NCBI RefSeq assembly: GCF_900177725.1
Contig: NZ_FXAT01000001.1
Span: forward strand, 186,001 to 250,000
Length of the DNA stretch: 64,000 bases
Direction: 5' to 3'
DNA from: Paraburkholderia susongensis
GTDB taxonomy: Bacteria > Pseudomonadota > Gammaproteobacteria > Burkholderiales > Burkholderiaceae
Part shown: positions 1 to 7,912 of the stretch, piece by piece
Layout of the letters: each line of letters starts with the position of its first letter
How positions within the stretch are numbered: position 1 is the first letter of the stretch
Notes under the pieces: model-generated
The model's input: only the letters and a program-made list of their open reading frames with translations
Told to the model about the DNA's origin: nothing
Database searches by the model: none
Position numbers and translations under genes: made by a program

Positions 1-1
1 G

Positions 2-178
2 ATCGAAAATCCGGTCGCGGGCGACAAGGCCGCGCTGCAGACGCTGCCCGCCGCCGGACTGACGACGCCCGCCGTCGCTGCGCTTGCACAGCTGATTGCC
101 TTTCTGTCGTACCAGACGCGCCTCGTCGCGGGTCTGCAAGCCCTAAAGCAACTGAAGCAACTGGAGCGCGCATCATGA
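2..178 (+). CDS. CMD-domain protein, C-terminal end (partial)
   Basis: The window opens inside this gene; only the last 58 codons are present, read in frame from base 2 to a TGA at 176-178. The visible part is a helical tail containing LSYQTRLVAGLQAL, which resembles the end of the carboxymuconolactone-decarboxylase-domain proteins annotated as the Avi_7170 family. The stop overlaps the next start as ATGA, so the two genes are almost certainly translationally coupled. In related genomes this pair sits in a cluster with FMN-dependent monooxygenases and transporters (recalled, not checked here). The upstream part lies outside the window, so the catalytic residues cannot be assessed. Confidence 0.6.
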   Translation: MENPVAGDKAALQTLPAAGLTTPAVAALAQLIAFLSYQTRLVAGLQALKQLKQLERAS

Positions 179-774
179 CCGACATCATCCGTTCGCACGG
201 CTTCACGAACGAATCGCTGGAATGGGCCGCGTGGCTCGACGTTGTCGACCTCGACCATGCCAGCGCCGAACAGATCGCCGTTCTCGAGGAGAGTCACCCC
301 AAGGCAAAAGTGTCGGACTACTACCGGTTTCTCGTCCATCAGCCTGAAATCCTGCGGCAGCGCTCCGCCGCGTTCAACGCGATCATGTACGCGCCCGGCG
401 GCCTGCCGCGCGCGGAACGGGAACTCTCGACCACCGTCGTTTCGCGGCTCAACGGCTGTGTGTATTGCGCGTCGGTGCACGCCCAGCGTTTCGAGCAGCT
501 TGCCAAACGCAACGATGTCATCCGGCAGGTGTTCGCCGATCCGCACAGCGCCGGCACGACAGAGCGCGAACAGGCGATCGCGCGCTTCTCGGCCGCGCTG
601 ACCGAGTGCCCGGACGAAATCAGTGCGGACCATTTGCATGCATTGCGCGAGGCCGGTCTGACGGATGCCGAAATGCTCGACCTGATCCATTCGATCGCCA
701 TTTTCGCGTGGGCAAACCGGCTGATGCTCAATCTCGGCGAACCCGTGTTTCCCGAGCAGACGCCCGCCGCCTGA
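175..774 (+). CDS. AhpD-like alkylhydroperoxidase-domain protein (Avi_7169-like)
   Basis: This is a 199-residue protein of the AhpD/peroxidase-related family. The diagnostic motif is NGCVYCASVH, giving Cys95, Cys98 and His102 in the CxxC-x3-H arrangement used for thiol-based peroxide reduction. The protein is soluble, with no signal peptide or membrane segment. The ATG overlaps the stop of the preceding CMD-domain gene, so the two products probably act together. An MHS transporter follows 46 bp downstream on the same strand and may belong to the same operon. The physiological substrate is unknown. The family call is secure from the motif; the Avi_7169-type subfamily is inferred from the pairing. 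Confidence 0.8.
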   Translation: MTDIIRSHGFTNESLEWAAWLDVVDLDHASAEQIAVLEESHPKAKVSDYYRFLVHQPEILRQRSAAFNAIMYAPGGLPRAERELSTTVVSRLNGCVYCASVHAQRFEQLAKRNDVIRQVFADPHSAGTTEREQAIARFSAALTECPDEISADHLHALREAGLTDAEMLDLIHSIAIFAWANRLMLNLGEPVFPEQTPAA

Positions 775-820
775 CCGAACCATGCTGGACAGTCCTTCAA
801 CCAATACCCGGGGATAGCCG

Positions 821-2125
821 ATGGGCACTCAAGCTGGCATCAAACCTGTCATCGTGGCCGCCGTGCTGGCCAATGCGATGGAGTGGTTCGATTTCACGAT
901 CTTCGCAGCGATGACGCCGATCATCAGCAAGCTGTTCTTTCCGGCCGCGCAGGGCGCCACGGGCGCGGATCTGAATGCGATCCTGCTGACCACGGCCCTG
1001 TTCGGCGCGGGGTTCTTCATGCGGCCCGTGGGCGGCGTGCTGCTCGGCCTCTACGGCGACACCTATGGCCGCAAGGCGGCTATGACGCTCGGCATGGGCA
1101 TCATGGCGCTGGCCGCCGCGATCATGACCTTCTCGCCGACCTATGCCACGGCCGGTCTCGCCGCGCCACTCCTGATGCTCATGGCCCGGCTGCTGCAAGG
1201 TTTCTCGATAGGCGGCGAGTTCGGCACGTCGACCGCGTTCCTGATCGAACTGGCCCCGCCGAATCGCTCCGGCTTCTACGGATCGTGGCAGATGAGCGGG
1301 CAACTCATGTCGACGATGCTCGGCGCCGCGCTCGGTATGGTGGTCACGCAGGCGTTCACGCCCGAGCAGCAGCTCGCGGGCGCATGGCGCATCCCGTTCG
1401 CGGTAGGCCTGCTCATCGCGCCGCTGACCATTTATCTGCGCCGCCACGCGAGCGAAACCTATGCGCGCATCCACGCAACGCCGCTAACCCTCGCGGCGGA
1501 AGCGGCCACCGTCAAGCGCGGACTGTCCGACTATCTGATCGGCATGGGCATGGTGGTGGCGAGCACCGTTTCGTTCTACGTCACGTTCGGCTACACCGTC
1601 ACTTACGCGAAGCAGGTTCTCAAGCTCCCCGTAGCGGAAAGCTTCATGGTGCAAATGATCGCGGCCATCGTCATGCTGATCGTCACGCCGATCGCGGGGG
1701 CGCTATCGGATCGTCACGACCGCAAGACAATGCTGATCGTCTCGCTGGGCGCCTACCTGGTTGCGATCTATCCGCTTTATGCGTGGGTCGTAGCCGCGCC
1801 GTCCGTCCCCCGGCTCCTCGTCACGCAGATCGTGATCGGCGTGCTGAGCGCCACCTTCCTTGGCGTTTATTGCACGACGCTTGCCGAGATGTTCCCCAAG
1901 CGTTCGCGCGCGACGTCGCTCGCCGTGGTCAATAATGTCGTTGTCCTGATCTTCGGCGGCTTTGCGCAGACTTTCGTGACCTGGCTCATCGCACTCACGG
2001 GCTCGCCGCTGGCGCCGGTGCTCTATGTGATGATCGGCGTCGCGCTCGGTCTCGTGGCCGTCGTTGCGCTGAAGCCGGGCCATTTCAGGCAGCGCAGCGC
2101 GAACGCCGCGCAGAGCGCCGGATGA
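821..2125 (+). CDS. MFS transporter, metabolite:H+ symporter (MHS) family
   Basis: This is a 434-residue polytopic membrane protein with about 12 hydrophobic segments. It has the MHS-type N-terminus (NAMEWFDFTIFAAM) and MFS motif A as GLYGDTYGRK at residues 76-85. A second copy, SDRHDRK, lies in the loop after TM8. MHS members import organic acids, betaines or proline with protons across the inner membrane. The gene follows the AhpD/CMD pair on the same strand and probably supplies that pathway's substrate. The cargo cannot be read from the sequence. Length and topology are normal for the family. Confidence 0.85.
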   Translation: MGTQAGIKPVIVAAVLANAMEWFDFTIFAAMTPIISKLFFPAAQGATGADLNAILLTTALFGAGFFMRPVGGVLLGLYGDTYGRKAAMTLGMGIMALAAAIMTFSPTYATAGLAAPLLMLMARLLQGFSIGGEFGTSTAFLIELAPPNRSGFYGSWQMSGQLMSTMLGAALGMVVTQAFTPEQQLAGAWRIPFAVGLLIAPLTIYLRRHASETYARIHATPLTLAAEAATVKRGLSDYLIGMGMVVASTVSFYVTFGYTVTYAKQVLKLPVAESFMVQMIAAIVMLIVTPIAGALSDRHDRKTMLIVSLGAYLVAIYPLYAWVVAAPSVPRLLVTQIVIGVLSATFLGVYCTTLAEMFPKRSRATSLAVVNNVVVLIFGGFAQTFVTWLIALTGSPLAPVLYVMIGVALGLVAVVALKPGHFRQRSANAAQSAG

Positions 2126-2150
2126 TGCAGCGGGGTCTCGACAATCGTAT

Positions 2151-2204
2151 CTGCAGGAAAGGTCGACCTGCAGAACGATGTCGCGCGCCGGCATGGCCGG
2201 CGCG
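2151..2204. repeat. Two adjacent inverted repeats after the MHS gene
   Basis: A 7-bp inverted repeat CTGCAGG-N9-CCTGCAG (2151-2173) is followed by a perfect 9-bp stem CGCGCCGGC/GCCGGCGCG with a 3-nt loop (2184-2204). Neither has a following T-run. They could be transcript-end or mRNA-stabilising hairpins of the upstream transporter gene. Confidence 0.45.
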
Positions 2205-2242
2205 GTTGCGCCTCGCGCCCTGATCTTTTCACACCACACATC

Positions 2243-2668
2243 ATGACCGCGCACTCGAACATCGATCCGGCTACGATCAAGGCCTATCGTGAAACAAACT
2301 ACTGTGTCGAAGGCGACATGCCGATCACGTTGCAGGTCGACCAGAAGAACGACGCCCTCTCTACCCTGCACAAAGCCATGGGTGTCGAGTCGAGTGTCTT
2401 TATTACCGCATGGAATCCATACAGCCGGAAGTGCGACGACGAAACCAACGCTGGACTACAGAAGAAGCTGATCGACGAGTTGACCACACGAGGTCTGCGC
2501 TTCGTCAACGGAGTCGGTCGTCACCCGGCAAGCGACTGGGCTGAACCCAGCTTTCTGGTCCTCGGAATTTCACTCGAAGCTGCAAAACGACTTGGAAAGC
2601 AGTACGAGCAGAACGCAATCGTCTGGTGCGGTGTGGACGCAGTGCCGCAGCTGGTGCTGTTGCGATAG
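2243..2668 (+). CDS. DUF3293 domain-containing protein
   Basis: This is a 141-residue cytoplasmic protein with the hallmarks of the DUF3293 family: AYRETNY near the N-terminus, the core FITAWNPYSR (residues 53-62), and EPSFLVLGI (101-109) followed by QNAIVW near the C-terminus. Family function is not established. It is flanked by a hairpin-rich spacer on the left and a convergent amidohydrolase gene on the right, so it is probably a single-gene unit. There is no strong Shine-Dalgarno sequence before the ATG. Its length is typical for the family. Confidence 0.8.
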   Translation: MTAHSNIDPATIKAYRETNYCVEGDMPITLQVDQKNDALSTLHKAMGVESSVFITAWNPYSRKCDDETNAGLQKKLIDELTTRGLRFVNGVGRHPASDWAEPSFLVLGISLEAAKRLGKQYEQNAIVWCGVDAVPQLVLLR

Positions 2669-2724
2669 CCAAGGTTGCCCAGCAGGAATTTTCAGCCGAA
2701 TTCAACTATACAAACCATTGAGTA

Positions 2725-3963
2725 CTACGTGGCAAGACGATTCTTGAAGAACTCGCCTTGTTTCATGATGACGTCCAGATGGCGGCCTTGCTCACCGAGA
2801 AGCTCGATGCTTTCCAACGGGTTGCCATCAACCACCAGCAAGTCCGCGGTCGCTCCTGGCGCAACGACGCCCAGTTCCCCCGTCCTGTTCAAAACCTCCG
2901 CTGCCACGGACGTTGCCTGACAGATGACCTCGTAGTTGGAAAACGCGCGTGTACGAAGAATGAGTTCTTCGCTCTGGCGCTGGTGCATGGTACCGAGCAG
3001 GTCGGAACCGTATGCCATCTTGACCGCGTGGCGCTTGTAGATTTCCAGCGAGTCCAGGCCTTTCTGCAGCACAGCTGCGTTCTTCACAAGCGAATCCGGC
3101 GGGAAGCCGGCCTCCGCGCCATCGGTTCTGCAGGCTTCGTAGGTAATTAGCGTCGGCACAACGAAAGCGCCTCGCTCAGCCATCACGCCGGCAGCTTCGT
3201 CGTCGACGAGATTGCCATGCTCGATCGTGCGAACACCGAGCTCGACGGCACGCTTGATTGCCTGTGCCGTATAGGCGTGCGCCATGACGTACGTCTGATG
3301 CTGGCGCGCCTCGGCAACGGCGGCGCGGATTTCGTCCTCGGAGAACTGCAGGTTGCCGATCGGGTCCGTCGGAGATGAGACGCCACCGGACGCCATGATT
3401 TTGATTTGCGTTGCACCTTGACGGATTTCCTGCCGAATCGCGCGGCGAATATCGTCGACGCCATCGACGATGCGTCCAATGGCGCCGTAGTACTGCGAGC
3501 AGGGACAGTTGTCGGGGCTATGGTCGAGCCTGACGCGAAAGTCCGCGTGACCGCCAGTCTGAGAAAGCGCCTTTCCCGACGTGAAGAGACGCGGCCCCGG
3601 TGTTAGCCCGGTCTCCACGGCTTGCGCAAGTGCGTAGTCCGCTCCGCCTGCATCGCGCACGCTCGTGAAGCCGCGTTCCAGCATCCCTCGAAGAATCGGT
3701 ACGGCGCGGAATAACGCGAACGCATTTGGCAGCTTCGCATTCGTTCCCAGATTGGCCATGCTCGCGAGGACATGAACATGGCAATCAATCAGCCCGGGCA
3801 TCAGCGTCTTGCCCTTGACGTCGAAAACGTTAGCCGCCGAGCGAAGCTCAATGCGTGTCGCGACCTCCCGGACAACGCCATCCTCAACCAGAACGTCGTA
3901 CGGCTGGTCGTCTTCGTTGTGATTGGCGTCGACAATGCGCGCGCCCTTAAAAAGTGTCAGCAT
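2725..3963 (-). CDS. Metal-dependent amidohydrolase (COG1228; prolidase/imidazolonepropionase-like)
   Basis: This 412-residue protein is an amidohydrolase-superfamily enzyme with a complete binuclear metal site. The ligands read as His62 and His64 in DCHVHV, a probable carboxylated Lys187 in KIMASGGV, His228, His248 in IEHGN, and Asp320 in YGSD. The C-terminal beta-sandwich ends in the usual GATADLLVVDGNPL stretch. No signal peptide is evident. It lies 106 bp downstream of an MHS transporter on the same strand, so uptake and hydrolysis of one substrate is likely. COG1228 includes prolidases acting on Xaa-Pro and Xaa-hydroxyproline dipeptides. Given the hydroxyproline genes nearby, that is a reasonable but unproven guess. 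The superfamily call is firm; the substrate is not. Confidence 0.85.
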   Translation of the reverse strand: MLTLFKGARIVDANHNEDDQPYDVLVEDGVVREVATRIELRSAANVFDVKGKTLMPGLIDCHVHVLASMANLGTNAKLPNAFALFRAVPILRGMLERGFTSVRDAGGADYALAQAVETGLTPGPRLFTSGKALSQTGGHADFRVRLDHSPDNCPCSQYYGAIGRIVDGVDDIRRAIRQEIRQGATQIKIMASGGVSSPTDPIGNLQFSEDEIRAAVAEARQHQTYVMAHAYTAQAIKRAVELGVRTIEHGNLVDDEAAGVMAERGAFVVPTLITYEACRTDGAEAGFPPDSLVKNAAVLQKGLDSLEIYKRHAVKMAYGSDLLGTMHQRQSEELILRTRAFSNYEVICQATSVAAEVLNRTGELGVVAPGATADLLVVDGNPLESIELLGEQGRHLDVIMKQGEFFKNRLAT

Positions 3964-4069
3964 CGTTCCCTCTTCCAGGAATGCAAAAACCGTCTAAGCC
4001 GGATAGCCCCGCGTCGACGATTTCACGCGGCGAGTATCTGTCGCAACCGGGTATCCACGCGGCTGCTGT

Positions 4070-5362
4070 TTAAAAGTCGTCTACCGGCTTCGGATAGACA
4101 ACAGCACCGAGAAAGCTGAGCACCGCTGCGAACGCAACATATGCCGCGGGCGCCAACTTGCTTCCGGACCACGCGATGAGCAGCGTGATGACGAATGTCG
4201 CGAAGCCGCCGAAGATGGTCACGGCGATATTGTAGGCAAGCGAGAGTCCCGTGGAGCGCACACGACTCGGAAACATCTCGGCGAAGACAGCGAGAATCGG
4301 CGCCGTGTATGCCGAGATAAGCACGCCGAAGACAAGCTGAAAGAGCACCAGCGAGGTCAGTGACGGGCTACGCACGATGTAAGCGAACATCGGGAACGCG
4401 AGTACGCCGATGAGCAGCGCCGAAATCGCGACAATGAACCGGCGGCCGATTCGGTCCGACAGCCACCCGAATACAGGCGATGCCACCAGAATGACCGCGC
4501 CGCCAATCAGTCCAGCGCGAAAGCCGAGTTCCTGCGGCAAGCCGAGCGACTTCACGACAAACGTCGGCATGTAATACAGCAGCACATAGGTGCATACGGT
4601 CCACAGAATGACGAGCGAAATAGTCGAAAACGTCTGTCGCGGGTACACACGAATCACCTCGCGAAGCGGCGTATCGGACTTCTCTGCGTGTTTGAAGGTC
4701 GGGGTTTCGTCCAGCCCGCGACGAATGAACCAGCCGACTGGCGCAATCAGAAGGCCGAGCGCAAACGGAATACGCCACCCCCAGGATTCCAGCGCGTCCG
4801 GGCTCAGTTCCGAAGAGATGAAGACGCCGACGCCTGCCCCGGCCAGCACGGCGAATCCGATACTCGATTGAATATAACTCGCGTACAGACCCCGAGATCC
4901 GGGCGGAGCGTATTCGGACAGAAACGTAGCGGCGGAACCCATTTCACCGCCATGTGCGAAGCCCTGAATCAGGCGTCCGATCACTAGCAGGATAGTCGCA
5001 CCCACGCCAATCTGCTGGTAGGTCGGAGCAAATGCGACGATGGCGATTCCGAGCGCCATCAGCATGATCGAGAGAGACAGGGCCTGCTTGCGGCCCACGC
5101 GGTCGCCATAAACGCCCAGGATAATGCCGCCGAGCGGGCGGATGAAAAAGCCAACGCCGAAAGTAAGCGCAGCCAGTAGCAATGAGATAACCGGGTCCTG
5201 GGTTGGGAAAAACAGCTTCCCAATCGTCACCGAGAAGAAGCTATAGCTCGAGAAGTCAAAGACTTCCAGCGCGGTGCCGATTACAGTCGCGGCAACGGCT
5301 TTGCCCTTGTCGGCCGCGCCGGTGGCCATCGCCGGGCCAGCGGTCACTTTAGATGTGTTCAC
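4070..5362 (-). CDS. MFS transporter, metabolite:H+ symporter (MHS) family
   Basis: This is an inner-membrane MHS transporter of about 430 residues with 12 predicted membrane segments. It has the GVYGDRVGRK motif A after TM2 and SDRIGRR in the TM8-9 loop. The GTG at 5362 was chosen as start because GGGAG lies 7 nt upstream. An ATG at 5392 and a TTG at 5413 are in frame but lack a good ribosome site. The amidohydrolase gene follows on the same strand. The cargo is unknown; compounds related to proline, hydroxyproline or acylated amino acids are possible from context. Confidence 0.82.
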   Translation of the reverse strand: MNTSKVTAGPAMATGAADKGKAVAATVIGTALEVFDFSSYSFFSVTIGKLFFPTQDPVISLLLAALTFGVGFFIRPLGGIILGVYGDRVGRKQALSLSIMLMALGIAIVAFAPTYQQIGVGATILLVIGRLIQGFAHGGEMGSAATFLSEYAPPGSRGLYASYIQSSIGFAVLAGAGVGVFISSELSPDALESWGWRIPFALGLLIAPVGWFIRRGLDETPTFKHAEKSDTPLREVIRVYPRQTFSTISLVILWTVCTYVLLYYMPTFVVKSLGLPQELGFRAGLIGGAVILVASPVFGWLSDRIGRRFIVAISALLIGVLAFPMFAYIVRSPSLTSLVLFQLVFGVLISAYTAPILAVFAEMFPSRVRSTGLSLAYNIAVTIFGGFATFVITLLIAWSGSKLAPAAYVAFAAVLSFLGAVVYPKPVDDF

Positions 5363-5682
5363 TACGTCGCTCCCACATGGACATGCATCCATGAATAGGA
5401 CTACTAAGGTCAAAGTTATTGAGGCGCCAGATTTTCTGGTGCTGACATCCTCTGGGACTGATGTTTATCGCGCCCGTCCCAGGGTGCTCGCTGAATGGAT
5501 GCCGTTTGAACCACTGCCGAAGCAAAGCTTCGCTCTTACGCGCCATTGTGGTCGAATCGTAGACCGCGAAAATGTACCAAGCAAGCATTTTCGTAAAATT
5601 GGATTACTTTAAGACCACAAATCAGGGCAAACACCTAAGCAGGTGACCGCCGGACAACCAGTTGCGCGGTTCGACCAGCCAG
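5363..5682. other. Intergenic region between tsaC-like gene and MHS transporter
   Basis: About 320 bases, relatively AT-rich for this genome, with short ORFs on both strands that match no family I recognise and lack good ribosome sites. It presumably carries the promoter of the MHS-amidohydrolase pair. No clear promoter hexamers or terminator were found. Confidence 0.5.
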
Positions 5683-6258
5683 TCAGCCACGCAATGCCTG
5701 GCCCGTCATTGCGTCGAAGATCTTCGTAGCTGTGCCCAGCTCGCCAATCGGCGCGTCGAGCAATGCGTCGAGTTGATGGGCGAAGTAGCCCTCGACCGCC
5801 TCCACGGAGCGGGCGGGTGCGTGACCGTGCAAATTCGCGCTTGTTGAAACCACCGGCCCGCCAAGGACGCCGCAGAGGGCGACAATCGGCGTATGGGCGC
5901 TTACGCGCACCGCTACGCCGGCGTGCCGCCCGCGAATCCACGCAGGGACGAGGTCACTTGCCGGCAGAACCCACGTTACGGGCCCGGGCCATGAGCGATG
6001 GATTGCAGCCAGCCGGCCCTGCGGAACGAGGTCCCAGCGGACGTAAGGAAGTGTCTGCTCAAACGTGCCGCAGGCAAGGATGACTCCCTGCTCGAGACTG
6101 CGCTCCTTGAGCGCGCACAGTCGGGCGACCGCGCTTTGATTTGCCGGGTCGCATCCCAGGCCAAACATTGCTTCCGTCGGATAGGCGACGACGCCCCCGT
6201 CCTTGATGCACCGTGCAAATTCCGTGAGTTGGTCAGGAGCTAACGCGAATCTTTCCAT
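5683..6258 (-). CDS. TsaC/YrdC-family threonylcarbamoyl-AMP synthase-like protein
   Basis: This 191-residue protein has the YrdC fold signature: YPTEAMFGLGCD (residues 26-37), the KxR pair Lys51/Arg53, and STSAN (138-142). These are the residues that bind ATP, bicarbonate and threonine in TsaC/Sua5 enzymes, which make threonylcarbamoyl-AMP for the t6A37 tRNA modification. The ATG at 6258 gives the family's usual N-terminus and length; an in-frame start at 6312 would add 18 unrelated residues. It is alone on the minus strand, divergent from the acnX operon. Burkholderiaceae are expected to carry a separate Sua5-type gene elsewhere, so this may be a paralogue; that was not checked. Confidence 0.8.
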   Translation of the reverse strand: MERFALAPDQLTEFARCIKDGGVVAYPTEAMFGLGCDPANQSAVARLCALKERSLEQGVILACGTFEQTLPYVRWDLVPQGRLAAIHRSWPGPVTWVLPASDLVPAWIRGRHAGVAVRVSAHTPIVALCGVLGGPVVSTSANLHGHAPARSVEAVEGYFAHQLDALLDAPIGELGTATKIFDAMTGQALRG

Positions 6259-6439
6259 GGCGGAGTATCTACTGGTCGAGCGGTTCGTGCGGTGGTTCGG
6301 GGGACTTGCCAATCAAGCGAAAACTGGTTCAAAAGCAGCCAGCAAGAGGCGCAATATAGCGCAGCAAAGCTACATTGCCACGCAACCGTGCTGCGCGGGG
6401 CGGTTTTTTTGGACGAAATGCGACCAACGCCTCGCGAAA

Positions 6440-6456
6440 TGCACCGATGTTGTGCA
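6440..6456. promoter_or_regulatory. NtrC-like binding site upstream of acnX
   Basis: The 17-bp dyad TGCACC-GATGT-TGTGCA matches the enteric NtrC consensus TGCACC-N5-GGTGCA at 11 of 12 defined positions. A further GGTGCA half site lies at 6491-6496. The dyad lies about 75 bp upstream of the sigma-54-like element, within the usual range for an enhancer. Function is inferred from the match only. Confidence 0.4.
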
Positions 6457-6521
6457 AAATCTTGGGAATTGGTTCACCGTTTTTATTTTTGGTGCAAAAT
6501 TGAGCCAAATATACAAGTCCA

Positions 6522-6535
6522 TGGCACGAACTGGC
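6522..6535 (+). promoter_or_regulatory. Sigma-54-like promoter element, imperfect
   Basis: TGGCACG matches the -24 element exactly. The -12-like TGGC(T) follows with the invariant GG and GC separated by 9 bases instead of the strict 10. That spacing defect makes it doubtful on its own; the neighbouring NtrC-like site is why it is recorded. Confidence 0.25.
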
Positions 6536-6664
6536 TGGTAAAACCGCAGACAATCCGCGAAAATTGGGCTAGATAAAAACCAGTATGGACACAAATTATT
6601 TCCAGTTGTACATTTCAGCCTAATGTTATCGGCGGCCATGCCCGTAGCTTATGAGGAGCCCCGG

Positions 6665-7912
6665 ATGTTGCAGTTGAGCGAACGCGACAAAGCGATGTTG
6701 AATGGCGAATTTGGTGAAGGACCAGCGCGTGCGATGCGCATCGTCACGCGGACTGCTGACGTGATGTCCGCGCCGAGTCTCATCGACATTACCTCTGCCC
6801 ACATTGATGGTTGCCTTTACCACGGGCAAACAAGCCTCGATTTCGTCGAACTCTTCGTCGCCGCTGGCGCCAGGGTCGCGGTCCCGACCACGTTGAACGT
6901 TGGTTCGTTGGATTTGATTCATCCCGAGCTTTATCACGGCGATCGCTCGATTCAGCGAGACGCGCAAAGGCTGATGGACGCACACCTGCTGCTCGGCTGC
7001 GAGTCGAGCTTCACATGCGCACCCTATCAGTTGAAGAACCGACCCGCGAAAGGTGAGCAGATCGCCTGGGCCGAGTCGAATGCAATCGTCTTTGCCAATT
7101 CGGTGCTTGGCGCGAGGACCAGCCGTTACGGCGATTTTCTCGACCTCGCCGCGGCTATTACCGGCCGTGCACCGTATGCTGGCTTGCACGTCGAAGAAAA
7201 TCGCGCAGGACAGATTGTCTTCGACGTTGCGGACTTCTCGCGCATGGCCTCCCGCGACATCTATTTCGCCGCGCTGGGTCTCCTCGTCGGCAAAGTAGCG
7301 GGTGCAATTGTGCCGGTTATCGTTGGATTGCCGCCCGACACCACCGAAGACGAGCTCAAGGCGCTTGGCGCGGCTGCCGCATCGAGCGGCGCAGTCGCGC
7401 TGTTTCACGCGGTCGGCGTAACGCCTGAGGCGCCTACGCTCGAAACTGCCTTGCAGAACCAGGCGCCGCTGAAGAAGGTCGAGGTCTCCCTTGCGGACCT
7501 CAATGAAATCCGCAGCACGCTCAATAACGGTCGCGAGGGCGATGAACTCGTCGCTGTTTCGCTTGGTACGCCCCACTTCTCTCTCGCGGAATTTCGCCGG
7601 CTGGCTAGCCTGCTCGACGCCTTTGAGGGCAAGCCCAGGTCCGACTTCTACGTGAACACCAGCCGGTTCATCCTCTGGGAACTCGAGGAAATTGGCCTCG
7701 CCCGCGAATTCGAGGAACGAGGCATCCAGATCGTCGTCGATACGTGCACGTACATCACACCAGTCATGAAGAAGCTGACCGGACTGGTCATGACCAATTC
7801 AGGCAAATGGGCATCGTACGCTCCGGCAAACATCGGCGTGAGTGTTGCGTACGGAAGTATGAGCGAGTGCGTGCAGTCGGCTTTCGAAGGGAAGGTGCGT
7901 TTCAATGGCTAA
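6665..7912 (+). CDS. Aconitase X large (catalytic) subunit; probable cis-3-hydroxy-L-proline dehydratase
   Basis: This is a 415-residue cytosolic protein of the aconitase X catalytic family (DUF521). Family features include LSERDKAMLNGEFGE at the start, HIDGCLYHG (46-54), GCESSFTCAPYQ (111-122), AESNAIVFANSVLGARTSRYGD split across 136-157, and Cys361 in VDTCTYITP. Cysteines in these motifs ligate the Fe-S centre in characterised members. The ATG at 6665 is preferred over 6623 because GAGGAG lies 6 nt upstream and the protein then begins like its relatives. In bacteria the split two-subunit form dehydrates cis-3-hydroxy-L-proline to delta1-pyrroline-2-carboxylate. A pyrroline-2-carboxylate reductase in this cluster supports that reading. 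It overlaps the small-subunit gene by 8 bp. Confidence 0.85.
   Translation: MLQLSERDKAMLNGEFGEGPARAMRIVTRTADVMSAPSLIDITSAHIDGCLYHGQTSLDFVELFVAAGARVAVPTTLNVGSLDLIHPELYHGDRSIQRDAQRLMDAHLLLGCESSFTCAPYQLKNRPAKGEQIAWAESNAIVFANSVLGARTSRYGDFLDLAAAITGRAPYAGLHVEENRAGQIVFDVADFSRMASRDIYFAALGLLVGKVAGAIVPVIVGLPPDTTEDELKALGAAAASSGAVALFHAVGVTPEAPTLETALQNQAPLKKVEVSLADLNEIRSTLNNGREGDELVAVSLGTPHFSLAEFRRLASLLDAFEGKPRSDFYVNTSRFILWELEEIGLAREFEERGIQIVVDTCTYITPVMKKLTGLVMTNSGKWASYAPANIGVSVAYGSMSECVQSAFEGKVRFNG

Larger units (their letters stand above)
6259..6664. other. AT-rich divergent control region, tsaC-like / acnX
   Basis: About 406 bases with no convincing gene, clearly lower in GC than its surroundings. It holds an NtrC-like dyad (6440-6456) and a sigma-54-like element (6522-6535). 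It also has a 9-bp direct repeat GTGCAAAAT at 6452-6460 and 6492-6500, exactly 40 bp apart. It should contain the promoter of the aconitase X operon. Confidence 0.6.

Noticed and set aside
5349..5588. Short minus-strand ORF in the MHS upstream region
   Set aside because: It overlaps the start of the transporter, has no ribosome site and no recognisable family.
6623..6664. Earlier ATG starts for aconitase X large subunit
   Set aside because: The ATG at 6665 has GAGGAG at ideal spacing and yields the family's normal N-terminus; the upstream residues are not conserved in type.
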